A program made the translations under genes and the position numbers. A stretch of DNA of 64,000 nucleotides from Streptomyces sp. KL109B (lineage in GTDB: Bacteria > Actinomycetota > Actinomycetes > Streptomycetales > Streptomycetaceae): the NCBI RefSeq assembly GCF_030766935.1, contig NZ_JASERL010000004.1:310001-374000 (forward strand), given 5' to 3'. Positions 49,664 to 58,591 of this stretch are shown piece after piece. Each line of letters starts with the position of its first letter. The stretch's first letter is position 1. A model generated the notes under the pieces. The model had not been told where the DNA came from. It did not search any database and worked only from the letters and a program-made list of their open reading frames with translations.

Positions 49664-52600
49664 TCAGTTCACCGCCGGCGGCAGCACCGTCTCCGGCACC
49701 TGCACCGTGCGCAGCACCCCGTCGCCGAGGTGCAGGATCGCCCGCCCCATGGTGGGCGCGTTCAGGCGGCTGCGCGGGATCTTGACGCCGATCAGGTCGC
49801 CGTCGCTCATGTTCTGCGGCTTCAGGAGGAGGCCGCAGCGGTTGCGGCGGGCCTCGGTGTGCCAGCCGGAGAAGCCGGAGGAGAGGCGGTCGGTCTGGCC
49901 CGCGATGACCAGGCCGCGGCCGTGCTCCGCGCCGGACTTGGCGATCTGGGTGAGGACCGGCTCGGCCTTCGTCTTCAGCAGCAGGTCGGCGTCGTCCAGG
50001 ATCACCACGGCGCCCTTCGGCGCGGACGCCAGGACCTGTTCGAGGGCCATCGGGTCGATGTCCGACTCCTCGTAGACCGCGAGGACTCCGGGCCGCCCGG
50101 CGAGCTGGCGCAGCGGGGACCTGGAGGGGGCGCCGATGACGATGGGTGTCCGGGTCGAGAGCAGCGACATCGCCAGGGTCGAGAGGACCGTGCTGCGGCC
50201 CGAGCGGGCGGGGCCGGAGACCATGAAGGTCGGCGTCACGGAGAAATCGGGCCCTACCGCCGCGAGTTCGTCGCCGCCGACCCCGGACAGCGCCCAGCGC
50301 GGCGACGGCAGCGGGCGCGGCACGTACTGGATCGCCTGGTCCCAGGTGAGCCGGTCCGGCAGCGTGTCGACGCGGAACGGGCGGGTGGTGGCCGGGAGCC
50401 CTGCCGACTGCGCCCGGCAGTGTTCGGCGATCTGGTGGAGCGCGCCCGCCTGCGCCTGGCCCTCCGGGTTGTCCGTGAGGAGCGCGATCTGCGCCTCCGC
50501 CTTGTCGGCGGCGCGGAAGGCGCGGCCCGGCGGGATCTCGTCGGGCACGTTGCGCTGGGTGATGCCGATCTGGCCGTACTCGGACTTCTCGTTCAGCTTG
50601 AGTACGAGCTTGTCCTCGGTAGAGCCGTTGACGCGGCTGGAGAACAGCGCGCGGTCGCCGGTCATCAGCAGGTGGATGCCGACGCTCGCGCCGTCCCTCA
50701 GCAGCGTCATGACGGAGTTGAGGAGGTTCCCGGAGTCGTACTCGCCGAGCTGCTTGTCGAAGACCTCCCAGCGGTCGATGAAGAGGACGATGTGCGGCGG
50801 CCGTTCGGCCTCGGGCAGTGCGCGGCGCAGTTCCGGGAGGTCGGCGCTGCCGCGCGCCGCGAGCATCTCCTGACGGCGGGTCAGCTCGCGCGTGAGGCGG
50901 GCGAGGAGCCGGGCCACGCGGTCGGGCTGGGTGCGCTGGGTGATGGCGCCGCAGTGCGGCAGGCCCTCGATGGGAAGCAGCGCGCCGTTGCCGCAGTCGA
51001 TGCCGTACATGTGCAGCTTGTCCGCGCCGTGGGCCAGGGCCATGGCGCCCGCGATGGTGCGCAGCGTCTGCGACCTGCCCTGTCGGGGCGAGCCGACGAT
51101 GTGCAGATGGCCGAGGGTCGCCGGGTCGATGACCAGGGACTCGCGGGCCTGTTGGGCGGGCAGGTCCACGACGCCGTACGGGACCGGCTGGAGGTCGTAC
51201 GTCGTGGGGGCGGGGGCCGGGAGCTCCCGGGTGACGAGGGCCTCGGGCAGCGGCGGCAGCCAGGGGCTGTGCTGCCGGGGGATGCCCATCTCGCGGTCGG
51301 CCTCGCGGATCGCCGTGACGAGTCCGGTGAGGTCGGTCTCGACCTCGGCGGGCGCGGCGGCGGCGCGGGGGCGGGCCGGGAGCGGGTCGCCGAGGCGTTC
51401 CCAGCCGACCGCGACCGCCCAGGGCGCCGGGAGGGAGACCGTGGTGGCGCCGGGGCGCCGGCCGCCGACGCGTCCGGACTGGAACGGGACGAGGGAGTTC
51501 TGCCCGAGGCGGACGTACGCGCGTCCGGGGTTGCTCTGCGAAATCCCCGCCGCCTCACCGGAGTTGAGGACGTCCTGGCTCTCGCCGGAGTCGGTGACCC
51601 GGAGTGCGATGCGCAGGTTGGTGTTGGCGCGGATCTCGGAGGAGACGACGCCACTGGGGCGCTGGGTGGCCAGGATCAGGTGGATGCCGAGGGAGCGGCC
51701 CCGCTGGGCGATGTTGACGAGGCCCTTCACGAAGTCCGGCAGGTCGCGGACCATCGAGGCGAACTCGTCGATGACGATGAGGAGTCGGGGCATCGGGTCG
51801 CGGCCCGCGCCCGGCTCCCGCTCCAGGAGGTCGACGTAGTCCTCGATGTCCTTGGCGCCGACCCCGGCGAGGATGTGCTCGCGGCGCGTGAGTTCGGCGG
51901 TCAAGGACACCAGGGCGCGCTCCACGAGGTGGGCGTCGAGGTCGGTGACCATGCCCACGGTGTGCGGCAGGTCGACGCAGTCCTTGAACGCGGAGCCGCC
52001 CTTGTAGTCGACCAGGACGAAGGTCATCGCGTCGGGGCGGTTCGCCACGGCGAGGGACGCGACGATGGTCTGGAGGAGCTCGGACTTGCCGGAACCGGTG
52101 GTGCCCGCGACGAGGCCGTGCGGCCCGTCGCGCTTCAGGTCCAGGTGGAACGCGCCGTCCAGGGAGACGCCGACGGCGGCGCGGGTCGAGCGGCCACCGG
52201 CCGTCCAGCGGGCGCGGATGCCGGAGGACTGCGGCGGGTCGAGGGCGAGGACGTCGAGCAGGCGCGCGGAGGCGGGCAGCACGGCGGCCTCCTCGTCGCC
52301 GCCGCCCGGGTCGCGCAGCGGGCCCATCGCGCGGGCAAGCGAACGGCAGTAGTCGACGGAGACCAGGTCGGCGCGGACACCGGTGACGGTGCCGCGGCCC
52401 GAGCGGCCCACCCGGATGGTGCCGCCGGGCTCCTCGGCGACGACGGCCTGGCACTCCTCGGGCAGCAGCAGCTCCTCGGCGTCGAGGCAGACCGCGCGCA
52501 CGCCGACGGCCGGGCCCTCGCGCAGGATCTGCGTGACGCCGGGCAGCGAGCGCAGCCTGCGGGCGCCGTCGAGGACGACGAGGATGTCGGGTCCTGCGGG

Positions 52601-54058
52601 CTTGCCGCGCCGTTCGGCGGCCGTCATCGTGGCGCGTTCGGCGATCAGCGCGGTGAGTTCGGCGACGCGCCGGGCGCAGCTCTCGGTGCCGTAGCCGATG
52701 GAGGCCGGGGTGTCGCCGGACTTCTTGCGGACGTGCGGCAGCCAGCGCAGCCAGGACCAGCCGTCGCGGCCCTGTTCGCCGGTGGTCAGCAGGTGGATCT
52801 GGAGGTCGCGGGGGCTGTGCAGGACGGCGGCCTGGGCGACGGCCCAGCGGGCCACGGCGCGCGCCACCTGGCCCTGGCCCGCGACGCCGAGGACGTGGTG
52901 CTCGCGCAGTGGCACGGTGACCGGGACGTCGTAGGCGGTCCACGGGTCCTGGCGGCGGTGCTCGTCCTTCGTCGGGTCCTGGAGGACGACGTCGGAGTCC
53001 ATGTCGGCGGTGCCGACGCGCAGTTCGAGGAAGTCGGCGTCGGTGGCGCGGCGCTCCCAGAGGCGGCGGCGGGGGCCGACTGCGGTGAGGACGACCTCGG
53101 CCGGGTCGGGGAAGCCGCGGCGGCGTGCGGTGCGTTCGGCGGTCAGGGCCTCGTGCGCGTCGCCCTCGATGCGCGCCTTCTTCTCCTCGAACTCGGCGAC
53201 CCTGTCGGAGTGGGACTGCTTGCCGGACCGGCGGCTGACGAAGTAGTTGCCGACGATCACGACCGGGGACAGCAGCCCGAACAGCAGCATCGTCATGCGG
53301 CCGAAGGCCAGCGCGCCCACGACGGCCATCACGATCGGCGCCGCCGCCGTGATCCACGGCAGCGGCCGGGCGGCGAGCGGGGCGGGCGGCGACGGCAGCG
53401 CGAAGTGCGTGGCGCGCTCGGCGGGGCGAAGGCGCGGCGGCCGGTTGTAGTCCCAGCCGGCGCCGTCCTCGGAGGGCTGCACGGCGGCGTCCGGCCGCTG
53501 CGGCAGCGCGAGCTCCAACAGGGTGCCGCCGACGAGGAGTTGCGCGCCGACGGGCCAGGCGGCGGCCTCGGTGAGGTCCTCGCGGTCCAGCTGCGCGGCC
53601 CCGTTGGCACCGGTGTCGGGCGCGATGCGGCAGCGTCCGCCGGGGCCCACCGTGAGGATCGCGGACGGCTGGTCGGGGACGGCGCGCAGCACTTGGGCGG
53701 AGCCGTCGTGGCCGAGGCCGATCCGGTACTCCCCCATGTCGAGCCGGTGCACGGTGCCCGCGCCGGGACCGCCGACGGCGCGCACCTCGACGAGCCCGTC
53801 CGGTTCGGCGGTGGCGCCGCCCGCGGGCCGGCCGAGGCCCACGATCGCGGCGTGCTTGAGCGGCGCGTCCCGCAACCGCATGTCGGCGGGCAGCAGCCGG
53901 TCGTCGGCGTACAGGCCGAGGCCCTCCGGGGGCCGGTGGACGCCTCCCGCCCCGGCCAGCGCCTCCGCGACAGCGCTCACGGGCGTGTCGGGGTCGGCGT
54001 CGAGGTGGACGTCGAACGCGTCACCACCCGCCTCGACCACGGTCAACATCAACGACAC
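49664..54058 (-). CDS. EssC/EccC-like type VII secretion ATPase (FtsK/SpoIIIE, FHA-containing)
   Basis: 1464 residues, near the 1480 of Firmicute EssC and longer than mycobacterial EccC. The first 190 residues look like tandem FHA-type beta domains (MLTVVEAGGDAFDVHLDAD; HRLDMGEYRIGLGHDG). Two membrane helices lie at about 231-276. Three FtsK-type domains follow. D1 has Walker A GTTGSGKSELLQT (about 651) and Walker B LLIVIDEFA (about 759). In D2 (GSPRQGRSQTLRT, about 990) and D3 (GPARSGRSTVLST, about 1285) the Walker A Lys is replaced by Arg. GTG at 54058 has GGAGGA 7 nt upstream. It is the motor that would export the WXG100 and RHS proteins encoded convergently. Confidence 0.88.
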   Translation of the reverse strand: MSLMLTVVEAGGDAFDVHLDADPDTPVSAVAEALAGAGGVHRPPEGLGLYADDRLLPADMRLRDAPLKHAAIVGLGRPAGGATAEPDGLVEVRAVGGPGAGTVHRLDMGEYRIGLGHDGSAQVLRAVPDQPSAILTVGPGGRCRIAPDTGANGAAQLDREDLTEAAAWPVGAQLLVGGTLLELALPQRPDAAVQPSEDGAGWDYNRPPRLRPAERATHFALPSPPAPLAARPLPWITAAAPIVMAVVGALAFGRMTMLLFGLLSPVVIVGNYFVSRRSGKQSHSDRVAEFEEKKARIEGDAHEALTAERTARRRGFPDPAEVVLTAVGPRRRLWERRATDADFLELRVGTADMDSDVVLQDPTKDEHRRQDPWTAYDVPVTVPLREHHVLGVAGQGQVARAVARWAVAQAAVLHSPRDLQIHLLTTGEQGRDGWSWLRWLPHVRKKSGDTPASIGYGTESCARRVAELTALIAERATMTAAERRGKPAGPDILVVLDGARRLRSLPGVTQILREGPAVGVRAVCLDAEELLLPEECQAVVAEEPGGTIRVGRSGRGTVTGVRADLVSVDYCRSLARAMGPLRDPGGGDEEAAVLPASARLLDVLALDPPQSSGIRARWTAGGRSTRAAVGVSLDGAFHLDLKRDGPHGLVAGTTGSGKSELLQTIVASLAVANRPDAMTFVLVDYKGGSAFKDCVDLPHTVGMVTDLDAHLVERALVSLTAELTRREHILAGVGAKDIEDYVDLLEREPGAGRDPMPRLLIVIDEFASMVRDLPDFVKGLVNIAQRGRSLGIHLILATQRPSGVVSSEIRANTNLRIALRVTDSGESQDVLNSGEAAGISQSNPGRAYVRLGQNSLVPFQSGRVGGRRPGATTVSLPAPWAVAVGWERLGDPLPARPRAAAAPAEVETDLTGLVTAIREADREMGIPRQHSPWLPPLPEALVTRELPAPAPTTYDLQPVPYGVVDLPAQQARESLVIDPATLGHLHIVGSPRQGRSQTLRTIAGAMALAHGADKLHMYGIDCGNGALLPIEGLPHCGAITQRTQPDRVARLLARLTRELTRRQEMLAARGSADLPELRRALPEAERPPHIVLFIDRWEVFDKQLGEYDSGNLLNSVMTLLRDGASVGIHLLMTGDRALFSSRVNGSTEDKLVLKLNEKSEYGQIGITQRNVPDEIPPGRAFRAADKAEAQIALLTDNPEGQAQAGALHQIAEHCRAQSAGLPATTRPFRVDTLPDRLTWDQAIQYVPRPLPSPRWALSGVGGDELAAVGPDFSVTPTFMVSGPARSGRSTVLSTLAMSLLSTRTPIVIGAPSRSPLRQLAGRPGVLAVYEESDIDPMALEQVLASAPKGAVVILDDADLLLKTKAEPVLTQIAKSGAEHGRGLVIAGQTDRLSSGFSGWHTEARRNRCGLLLKPQNMSDGDLIGVKIPRSRLNAPTMGRAILHLGDGVLRTVQVPETVLPPAVN

Positions 54059-54172
54059 GAAAACGTCCTCCAACCGGCGTGAATGAGGGGATTCGGGAGC
54101 CTTGTCCAATGGCTTCTGGCCAATGACCCTTGTCCAACAGCCCTGTTCAGCGGCTCCCGCACCACTGACGGA

Positions 54173-54241
54173 ACTACGGGGCGGGTCCGCGGATGGTTCA
54201 CGCGACGTACCGGTGAACCATCCGCGGACCCGCCCCGTAGT
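54173..54241. repeat. 29-bp perfect inverted repeat with 11-nt loop
   Basis: Left arm 54173-54201 (actacggggcgggtccgcgg...), right arm 54213-54241, loop gcgacgtaccg. It lies in the 248-bp gap between the divergent secretion ATPase and the membrane protein gene. It lacks a T-run and stands upstream of both genes, so it is not a simple terminator. It may be a small palindromic mobile unit, a decoy operator or an attenuator. Confidence 0.85.
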
Positions 54242-54306
54242 GGCCATCGGGTGCACGGCGCAGCGGCCGTGCCGCCCCCCGTTTTTGTGTGACAAGGAGT
54301 CAGTGG

Positions 54307-55251
54307 ATGATCTGGTACGTCCTGGCCGCGGTGCTGGGTCTTGCGCTGATCGCGGCGGTGGTGACGCTGATCGTCACCGAGCGGAAGCCACGCCCGCCGA
54401 AGCCGGTCGCCGCATCGGCCGCCGTCACGAGCCGCGGGGCGCTCGAAGTGGTCAACGCGGGCCTGCGCCGCCTGACGGGCGAATGCGTGCGCTCGGGCCG
54501 CTCGTTGCCCGATCTGTACGCCGTCGTCTACTCGGAGGACCGGCTCGGGCTGCTCCTCGCGGGCGCGTCCGACGAGGCCCCCGCGCCGTGGACCTCCGAG
54601 GCCGACGGCGAGCGCTGGACGATCTCCACCGACGACCTGCACAAGCCCGGCCCGGAGGGCGAACCGGCGCTGCCGTACGCGCTGACGGTGACGGTCGGCC
54701 TCGACGGCCCCGACCGCGTGCTCGTCGACCTGTCCCGCGCGGCGGGCCCCGTCTCGGTGACGGGTCCGGACGACGAGGTACGCACGCTGGTGCGGGCCCT
54801 CGTCATCGAGGCGATCGCAGGGCCCGTGGGCTCGCTCGCCCAGGTCACCCTGGTCGGCTCGCTGGGCGACGGCCGGCTCCTGTCCGGTGACGAGACGCGG
54901 AGCTCGCGGCTGCACCACGCGGCGAGCCTTGAGGAGGCCTTCGCCACCGCCAAGTCGGCGAACGCGGGCGTGCCGGAGGCCGGTTCGGCCGACGTCACCC
55001 AGGTCTTCCGCCTCATCGAGGGCAGCAGCCGGATCGCCGTGCAGGGCGAGGTGCCGCACCTGTTCGTCGTGGACGCCTCCCAACTGCCGCGCCGCGAGGG
55101 CGCCCTCGCCGGGATGCGGCGCGGCGACGCGCTGCTGGTGCTCGGCGAGGCGCCCACGGGCTGGCGCTGGAAGGCGGGCGCCGACGGCACGCTCGACACC
55201 GGGCCGCTCGGCCTGGAGATCAACCGGCACGCGGGACGGATGGCCGTCTGA
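54307..55251 (+). CDS. Single-pass membrane protein next to the type VII ATPase
   Basis: 314 residues. One N-terminal membrane helix (MIWYVLAAVLGLALIAAVVT), then a mixed alpha/beta domain without recognised motifs (ALEVVNAGLRRLTGECVRSG, DLYAVVYSEDRLGLLLAGAS, RTLVRALVIEAIAGPVGSLA). AAGGAG lies 7 nt upstream of the ATG. Divergent from the EssC-like gene, so possibly a type VII core or accessory component. Unknown family. Confidence 0.7.
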   Translation: MIWYVLAAVLGLALIAAVVTLIVTERKPRPPKPVAASAAVTSRGALEVVNAGLRRLTGECVRSGRSLPDLYAVVYSEDRLGLLLAGASDEAPAPWTSEADGERWTISTDDLHKPGPEGEPALPYALTVTVGLDGPDRVLVDLSRAAGPVSVTGPDDEVRTLVRALVIEAIAGPVGSLAQVTLVGSLGDGRLLSGDETRSSRLHHAASLEEAFATAKSANAGVPEAGSADVTQVFRLIEGSSRIAVQGEVPHLFVVDASQLPRREGALAGMRRGDALLVLGEAPTGWRWKAGADGTLDTGPLGLEINRHAGRMAV

Positions 55252-55254
55252 GTG

Positions 55255-55872
55255 TCACGCGGCCTCGCCCTCCACGGCACCGTGCGCGTACAGGCCCCGC
55301 CTGTTCAGCGCCTCGCGCATGGCGCGCGCGGCGTAGTACGTACGGGACTTGACGGTGCCCGGCGGCACACCGAGGACCTTGGCCGTCTGGTTGACGGTGC
55401 GGCCCAGGTAGTGGACGTGCAGCAGGACCTCGCGCTGGGACGGGCGCAGGTCGCCGAGCGCGTCGACGAGGACCTGGGTGGTGAGGATGTGGTCGACGCC
55501 GTCGGACACCGGCAGGTGGGCGAGTTCGGGGTCGCCGGTCTCGGGCGGTCTTGCCTGGCGGGCGCGGTGGCCGTCGATGACGAGGTTGCGCAGCGCGGTG
55601 AACAGCCAGGGCCGCGCCGAGTCGGCGGTCGGGTCGAGTTCGGCGGCATGCCGCCAGGCTCGTATGGCGACTTCCTGGAGGATGTCCTCGGCGCGGTGCC
55701 AGTCGCCTTCGAGGCGGCGCGCGGCGAACTGGAGCAGCGCGGTTCCGTGGAAGTCGTAGAGCGCTCTGAGGAATTCGTCGGGTTGCAGGGGCGCGGCGTG
55801 CGGGTCCGCGACGTGGGAGTCCGCTGCACGCGGGCCGGGTATCCGGTCTTCGGTCGAAGCGCTGGCCGACAA
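55255..55872 (-). CDS. ECF-type RNA polymerase sigma factor
   Basis: 205 residues. Region 2 (about 33-100: FLRALYDFHGTALLQFAARR, RAEDILQEVAIRAWRHAAEL, RPWLFTALRNLVIDGHRA). Region 4 (about 135-185: LGDLRPSQREVLLHVHYLGR, TVNQTAKVLGVPPGTVKSRT). TTG start at 55872 with GAGGAAGG upstream. It ends 4 bp from the convergent membrane protein gene. No anti-sigma gene is adjacent on the same strand, which is unusual for this class; the LamG protein behind it is the only near neighbour. Confidence 0.92.
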   Translation of the reverse strand: MSASASTEDRIPGPRAADSHVADPHAAPLQPDEFLRALYDFHGTALLQFAARRLEGDWHRAEDILQEVAIRAWRHAAELDPTADSARPWLFTALRNLVIDGHRARQARPPETGDPELAHLPVSDGVDHILTTQVLVDALGDLRPSQREVLLHVHYLGRTVNQTAKVLGVPPGTVKSRTYYAARAMREALNRRGLYAHGAVEGEAA

Positions 55873-56009
55873 GGCCCTTCCTCTCCGGATCGTCTGTGAG
55901 GGAAGACGGGTGCGGGTGCGCCGGGTGCGGGCAGACCGGCGGCGCCGCCGCGGTCGGACGGGTGTCCGTAGGCCCGCGGCGGCGGTGAAGTACGAGGCGT
56001 CGGTGCCGG

Positions 56010-56786
56010 TCAGCCCGGCTCGTGCGAGGAGAGCGAACTCACCTCACGGGACGTCAGCTCCCGGTCGTAGACATGTACGTCGGCGAGGTCGCCGCGCCAG
56101 TAGTCGGTGGGCTTCCCGCCGAACTTGCCGCGCCCGATCAGCACGCCGCCCGTCGGCTTCACGTCGCTGGAAGCAACCCTGGTTCCGGCGAGCTTTCCGT
56201 CCACGTAGATCCGCATCCGGTGGTCCTTCTGACTGTACGTGCCGGTCAGGTGGTACCACTGGCCGGGCCGCGGCTCCTCGGACGTGTCCGCGACCGTACG
56301 GGCCCCGGGGAAACTGAAGGCGAAGTTGCCGTCCTGGCCCGAGTACTGGAGGAAGAACGTGCTGTTGCGCTCGCCGTCCTGGGACAGGGCGGTGTGCATG
56401 CCCTTGGTGCCCTGGTCGGAGAGGCGCACGCGCGCGGCGACCGAGTAGTCCTTGGTCTGGGTGTCGAGTCGGGTGTTGGTGTCGGCGTAGCCGCGGCCGC
56501 CGTTCAGGTGCAGGGCGCCGCCCTCCGGCCCTTCGGTCCACTTCACGCCGGAGCCGACGACGGCGTCGTGCTCACCGACCTTCGCGGTGCCGGAGCGGTG
56601 CAGCGGCCACCAGCCGAGTCCGTCGAGGGAGGCGGTGGCGCCGCCTTCGCCGGAGCTCGACGCGGAGGGTTTCGCCTCGGTCGATTTCGCCTCGGAGTCC
56701 TGGCCGCGCACGAGCTGGACGCCGACGAATGCCAGCGCGACGGTCAAAACGGCGATCGTGGAGATAAGCGCCCATCTGCGCGTCAT
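56010..56786 (-). CDS. Secreted or membrane-anchored LamG-domain protein
   Basis: 258 residues. N-terminal signal anchor MTRRWALISTIAVLTVALAF, Ser/Glu-rich spacer, then a concanavalin-like LamG jellyroll (about 60-255): WWPLHRSGTAKVGEHDAVVG, DYSVAARVRLSDQGTKGMHT, GQWYHLTGTYSQKDHRMRIY, VDGKLAGTRVAS and DVHVYDRELTSREVSSL. LamG domains bind glycans. ATG 56786 with TGAGGAA upstream. Could be part of the regulon of the sigma factor encoded next. Confidence 0.85.
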   Translation of the reverse strand: MTRRWALISTIAVLTVALAFVGVQLVRGQDSEAKSTEAKPSASSSGEGGATASLDGLGWWPLHRSGTAKVGEHDAVVGSGVKWTEGPEGGALHLNGGRGYADTNTRLDTQTKDYSVAARVRLSDQGTKGMHTALSQDGERNSTFFLQYSGQDGNFAFSFPGARTVADTSEEPRPGQWYHLTGTYSQKDHRMRIYVDGKLAGTRVASSDVKPTGGVLIGRGKFGGKPTDYWRGDLADVHVYDRELTSREVSSLSSHEPG

Positions 56787-56937
56787 GAAGTTCCTCAGAG
56801 GTGCGGCATAAACGTGTCTCTGTTGATCACGCGACCGACCCGAAAATGGTTCACCATGCACGCACCCACCGGGCGACGTGCACGCACCCCACCCATGGGC
56901 ACCACACGTGCGTCACATGACGCCGCCTGACGCCGCC

Positions 56938-57031
56938 TGGCACCACGCGATGGCGCCGCATGGCATCACGTGGCACCACATGGCGCCATCGGGCTTGCAC
57001 ATGGCGCCATAGTGGTGCCATGATGACGTCA
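56938..57031. promoter_or_regulatory. Operator array upstream of the ribbon-helix-helix gene
   Basis: The perfect palindrome ATGGCGCCAT occurs at 56980-56989 and 57001-57010, with starts 21 bp (two helical turns) apart. Related boxes TGGCACCAC (56938, 56971), TGGCATCAC (56960) and the complement GTGGTGCCA (57011-57020) surround them. TGACGTCA overlaps the start codon. The array abuts a DNA-binding protein gene, so autoregulation is likely. Confidence 0.7.
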
Positions 57032-57549
57032 TGGACCTCACGCCCTACGTCGACACCCTGCACCGCGAGCTCGCGGTGGCCGCCGAAGCCGGCGGCGAGG
57101 AAGCACGCGAACTGGCCGAGCGGCTCATCGCTCCGCTGGAGTCGGCCACCCGGCTCACGATGCTCAACGTGCTCTCCGCCGCCATGGACGAGATCACCCG
57201 CGACCTGGCTCCCGGTTCGGTCGACGTACGGCTGCGGGGGCTCGACCCCGACTTCGTGGTGACACCGCCGCCGCGCGACACCGCCGCGCAAGAGCCCGCC
57301 GAGCCCCTCGAAGCCCCCGCCACCCCGCCGCCCGCCCCGGAGACCGACGAAGGCGGCACCGCACGCGTCAACCTGCGGCTGCCCGCCCACCTCAAGGCCC
57401 GCGCCGAAGAGGCCGCGAACCGCGAGGGCCTCTCGGTCAACGCGTGGCTGGTGCGCGCCGTGTCGGCCGCGGTCGACGGCGGTCAGGCACCACGTACGCC
57501 GGAGAAGACCCGCTCCATCGGACAGAGCTTCACGGGCTGGGTGCGCTAA
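57031..57549 (+). CDS. Ribbon-helix-helix (HicB/Arc-like) transcriptional repressor
   Basis: 172 residues. N-terminal helical region, Pro-rich linker (about 75-108), then an RHH domain (about 110-155): ARVNLRLPAHLKARAEEAAN and REGLSVNAWLVRAVSAAV. The strand TARVNLRLP would insert into the major groove. No ribosome site precedes the ATG, and operator repeats run up to it, so the message may be leaderless. The DUF4097 and ABC genes follow in the same direction and may be its targets. Confidence 0.85.
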   Translation: MDLTPYVDTLHRELAVAAEAGGEEARELAERLIAPLESATRLTMLNVLSAAMDEITRDLAPGSVDVRLRGLDPDFVVTPPPRDTAAQEPAEPLEAPATPPPAPETDEGGTARVNLRLPAHLKARAEEAANREGLSVNAWLVRAVSAAVDGGQAPRTPEKTRSIGQSFTGWVR

Positions 57550-57640
57550 GAGCCGCCGGGAGGCCCCTCGCCCGCACCCCGCCCGCCACACACATCACAG
57601 CCCACGACCACAGCACTTGAGCCAGGAGGACGGGACAGCC

Positions 57641-58483
57641 ATGCCTACTTTCGACACCCCGGAAGCCATTTCGGTCAACGCCCATGTGGGCGCCGGTTCC
57701 ATCCAGTTCACCGCGAGCGAGCGCACCGACACCGTCGTCGAGGTGCGGCCCGGCAACGCCAAGCGGAGCAAGGACGTCAAGGCCGCCGAGCAGACCGAGG
57801 TCTCCTACGCCCGCGGCATCCTCACCGTCCGGACGACGGAGCGCCGCATGATCGGCCCCAGCGGGATCGTGAACGTCACGGTCGAGCTGCCCGCCGGCTC
57901 GGCCGTCGAAGTCACCGGCTCCTGGACCCAGGTGTCCGGCGAGGGCCCGCTCGGCAAGGTCGACGTGAAGACCTCGGGCGGCGACGTCCGCCTCGACACC
58001 TCGGGGCCGCTGCGCCTCAAGTCGGCGCACGGGTCGATCCGGGTGGACCGGGTCGAGGGCCCGGCCGAGATCACCGCCAGCTCCAGCAACGTACGGATCG
58101 GCGTCATCGACGGCCACGCCGTCCTCAAGAACTCGTACGGCACCACCATCGTCGACGCCGTGACCGGCGAACTGCGGGTGAACGGCGCACACGGCGACAT
58201 CGAGGTCGGCCGCGCCGAGAACTCGGTCGCCGCCACCACCGCCTACGGCGCGCTGCGCGTCACCGATGTCGCCCGCGGCACCGTCCAGTTGGAGACCAAC
58301 TACGGCGCCATCGAGGTCGGCATCCGCGAGGGCACCGCCGCCTGGCTCGACGCCAGCTCCGACAACGGCCAGGTCCGCAACGCGCTCACCGCCTCCGAGG
58401 CCCCGGCCGGGACCGAGGACACCGTCAAGGTCCGCGCCCGCACCAAGTGGGGCAACATCGAGGTCCGCCGCGCCAAGGCCTGA
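57641..58483 (+). CDS. DUF4097 beta-helical protein
   Basis: 280 residues made of repeated short strands: GSIRVDRVEGPAEITASSSN, VRIGVIDGHAVLKNSYGTTI, GDIEVGRAENSVAATTAYGA. This is the DUF4097/adhesin-like right-handed beta-helix. No signal peptide, so it is probably cytoplasmic. AGGAGG precedes the ATG. In Streptomyces such genes commonly precede DrrAB-type ABC exporters, as here (108-nt gap). Confidence 0.85.
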   Translation: MPTFDTPEAISVNAHVGAGSIQFTASERTDTVVEVRPGNAKRSKDVKAAEQTEVSYARGILTVRTTERRMIGPSGIVNVTVELPAGSAVEVTGSWTQVSGEGPLGKVDVKTSGGDVRLDTSGPLRLKSAHGSIRVDRVEGPAEITASSSNVRIGVIDGHAVLKNSYGTTIVDAVTGELRVNGAHGDIEVGRAENSVAATTAYGALRVTDVARGTVQLETNYGAIEVGIREGTAAWLDASSDNGQVRNALTASEAPAGTEDTVKVRARTKWGNIEVRRAKA

Positions 58484-58591
58484 CCCCGACGGGACTCAAC
58501 TCCCGTACGCAGACCAGCACTTCACGCGCCCCACAGCGCGCACCTCACCACCCGCGCTCCCATCACCCGCACCCTCACACCGGAGGGCCCC

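Noticed and set aside
49607..54082. 1491-codon open frame antisense to the secretion ATPase
   Set aside because: Low-complexity Arg/Gly/Ala product with no motifs; the minus strand encodes the FtsK/SpoIIIE protein.
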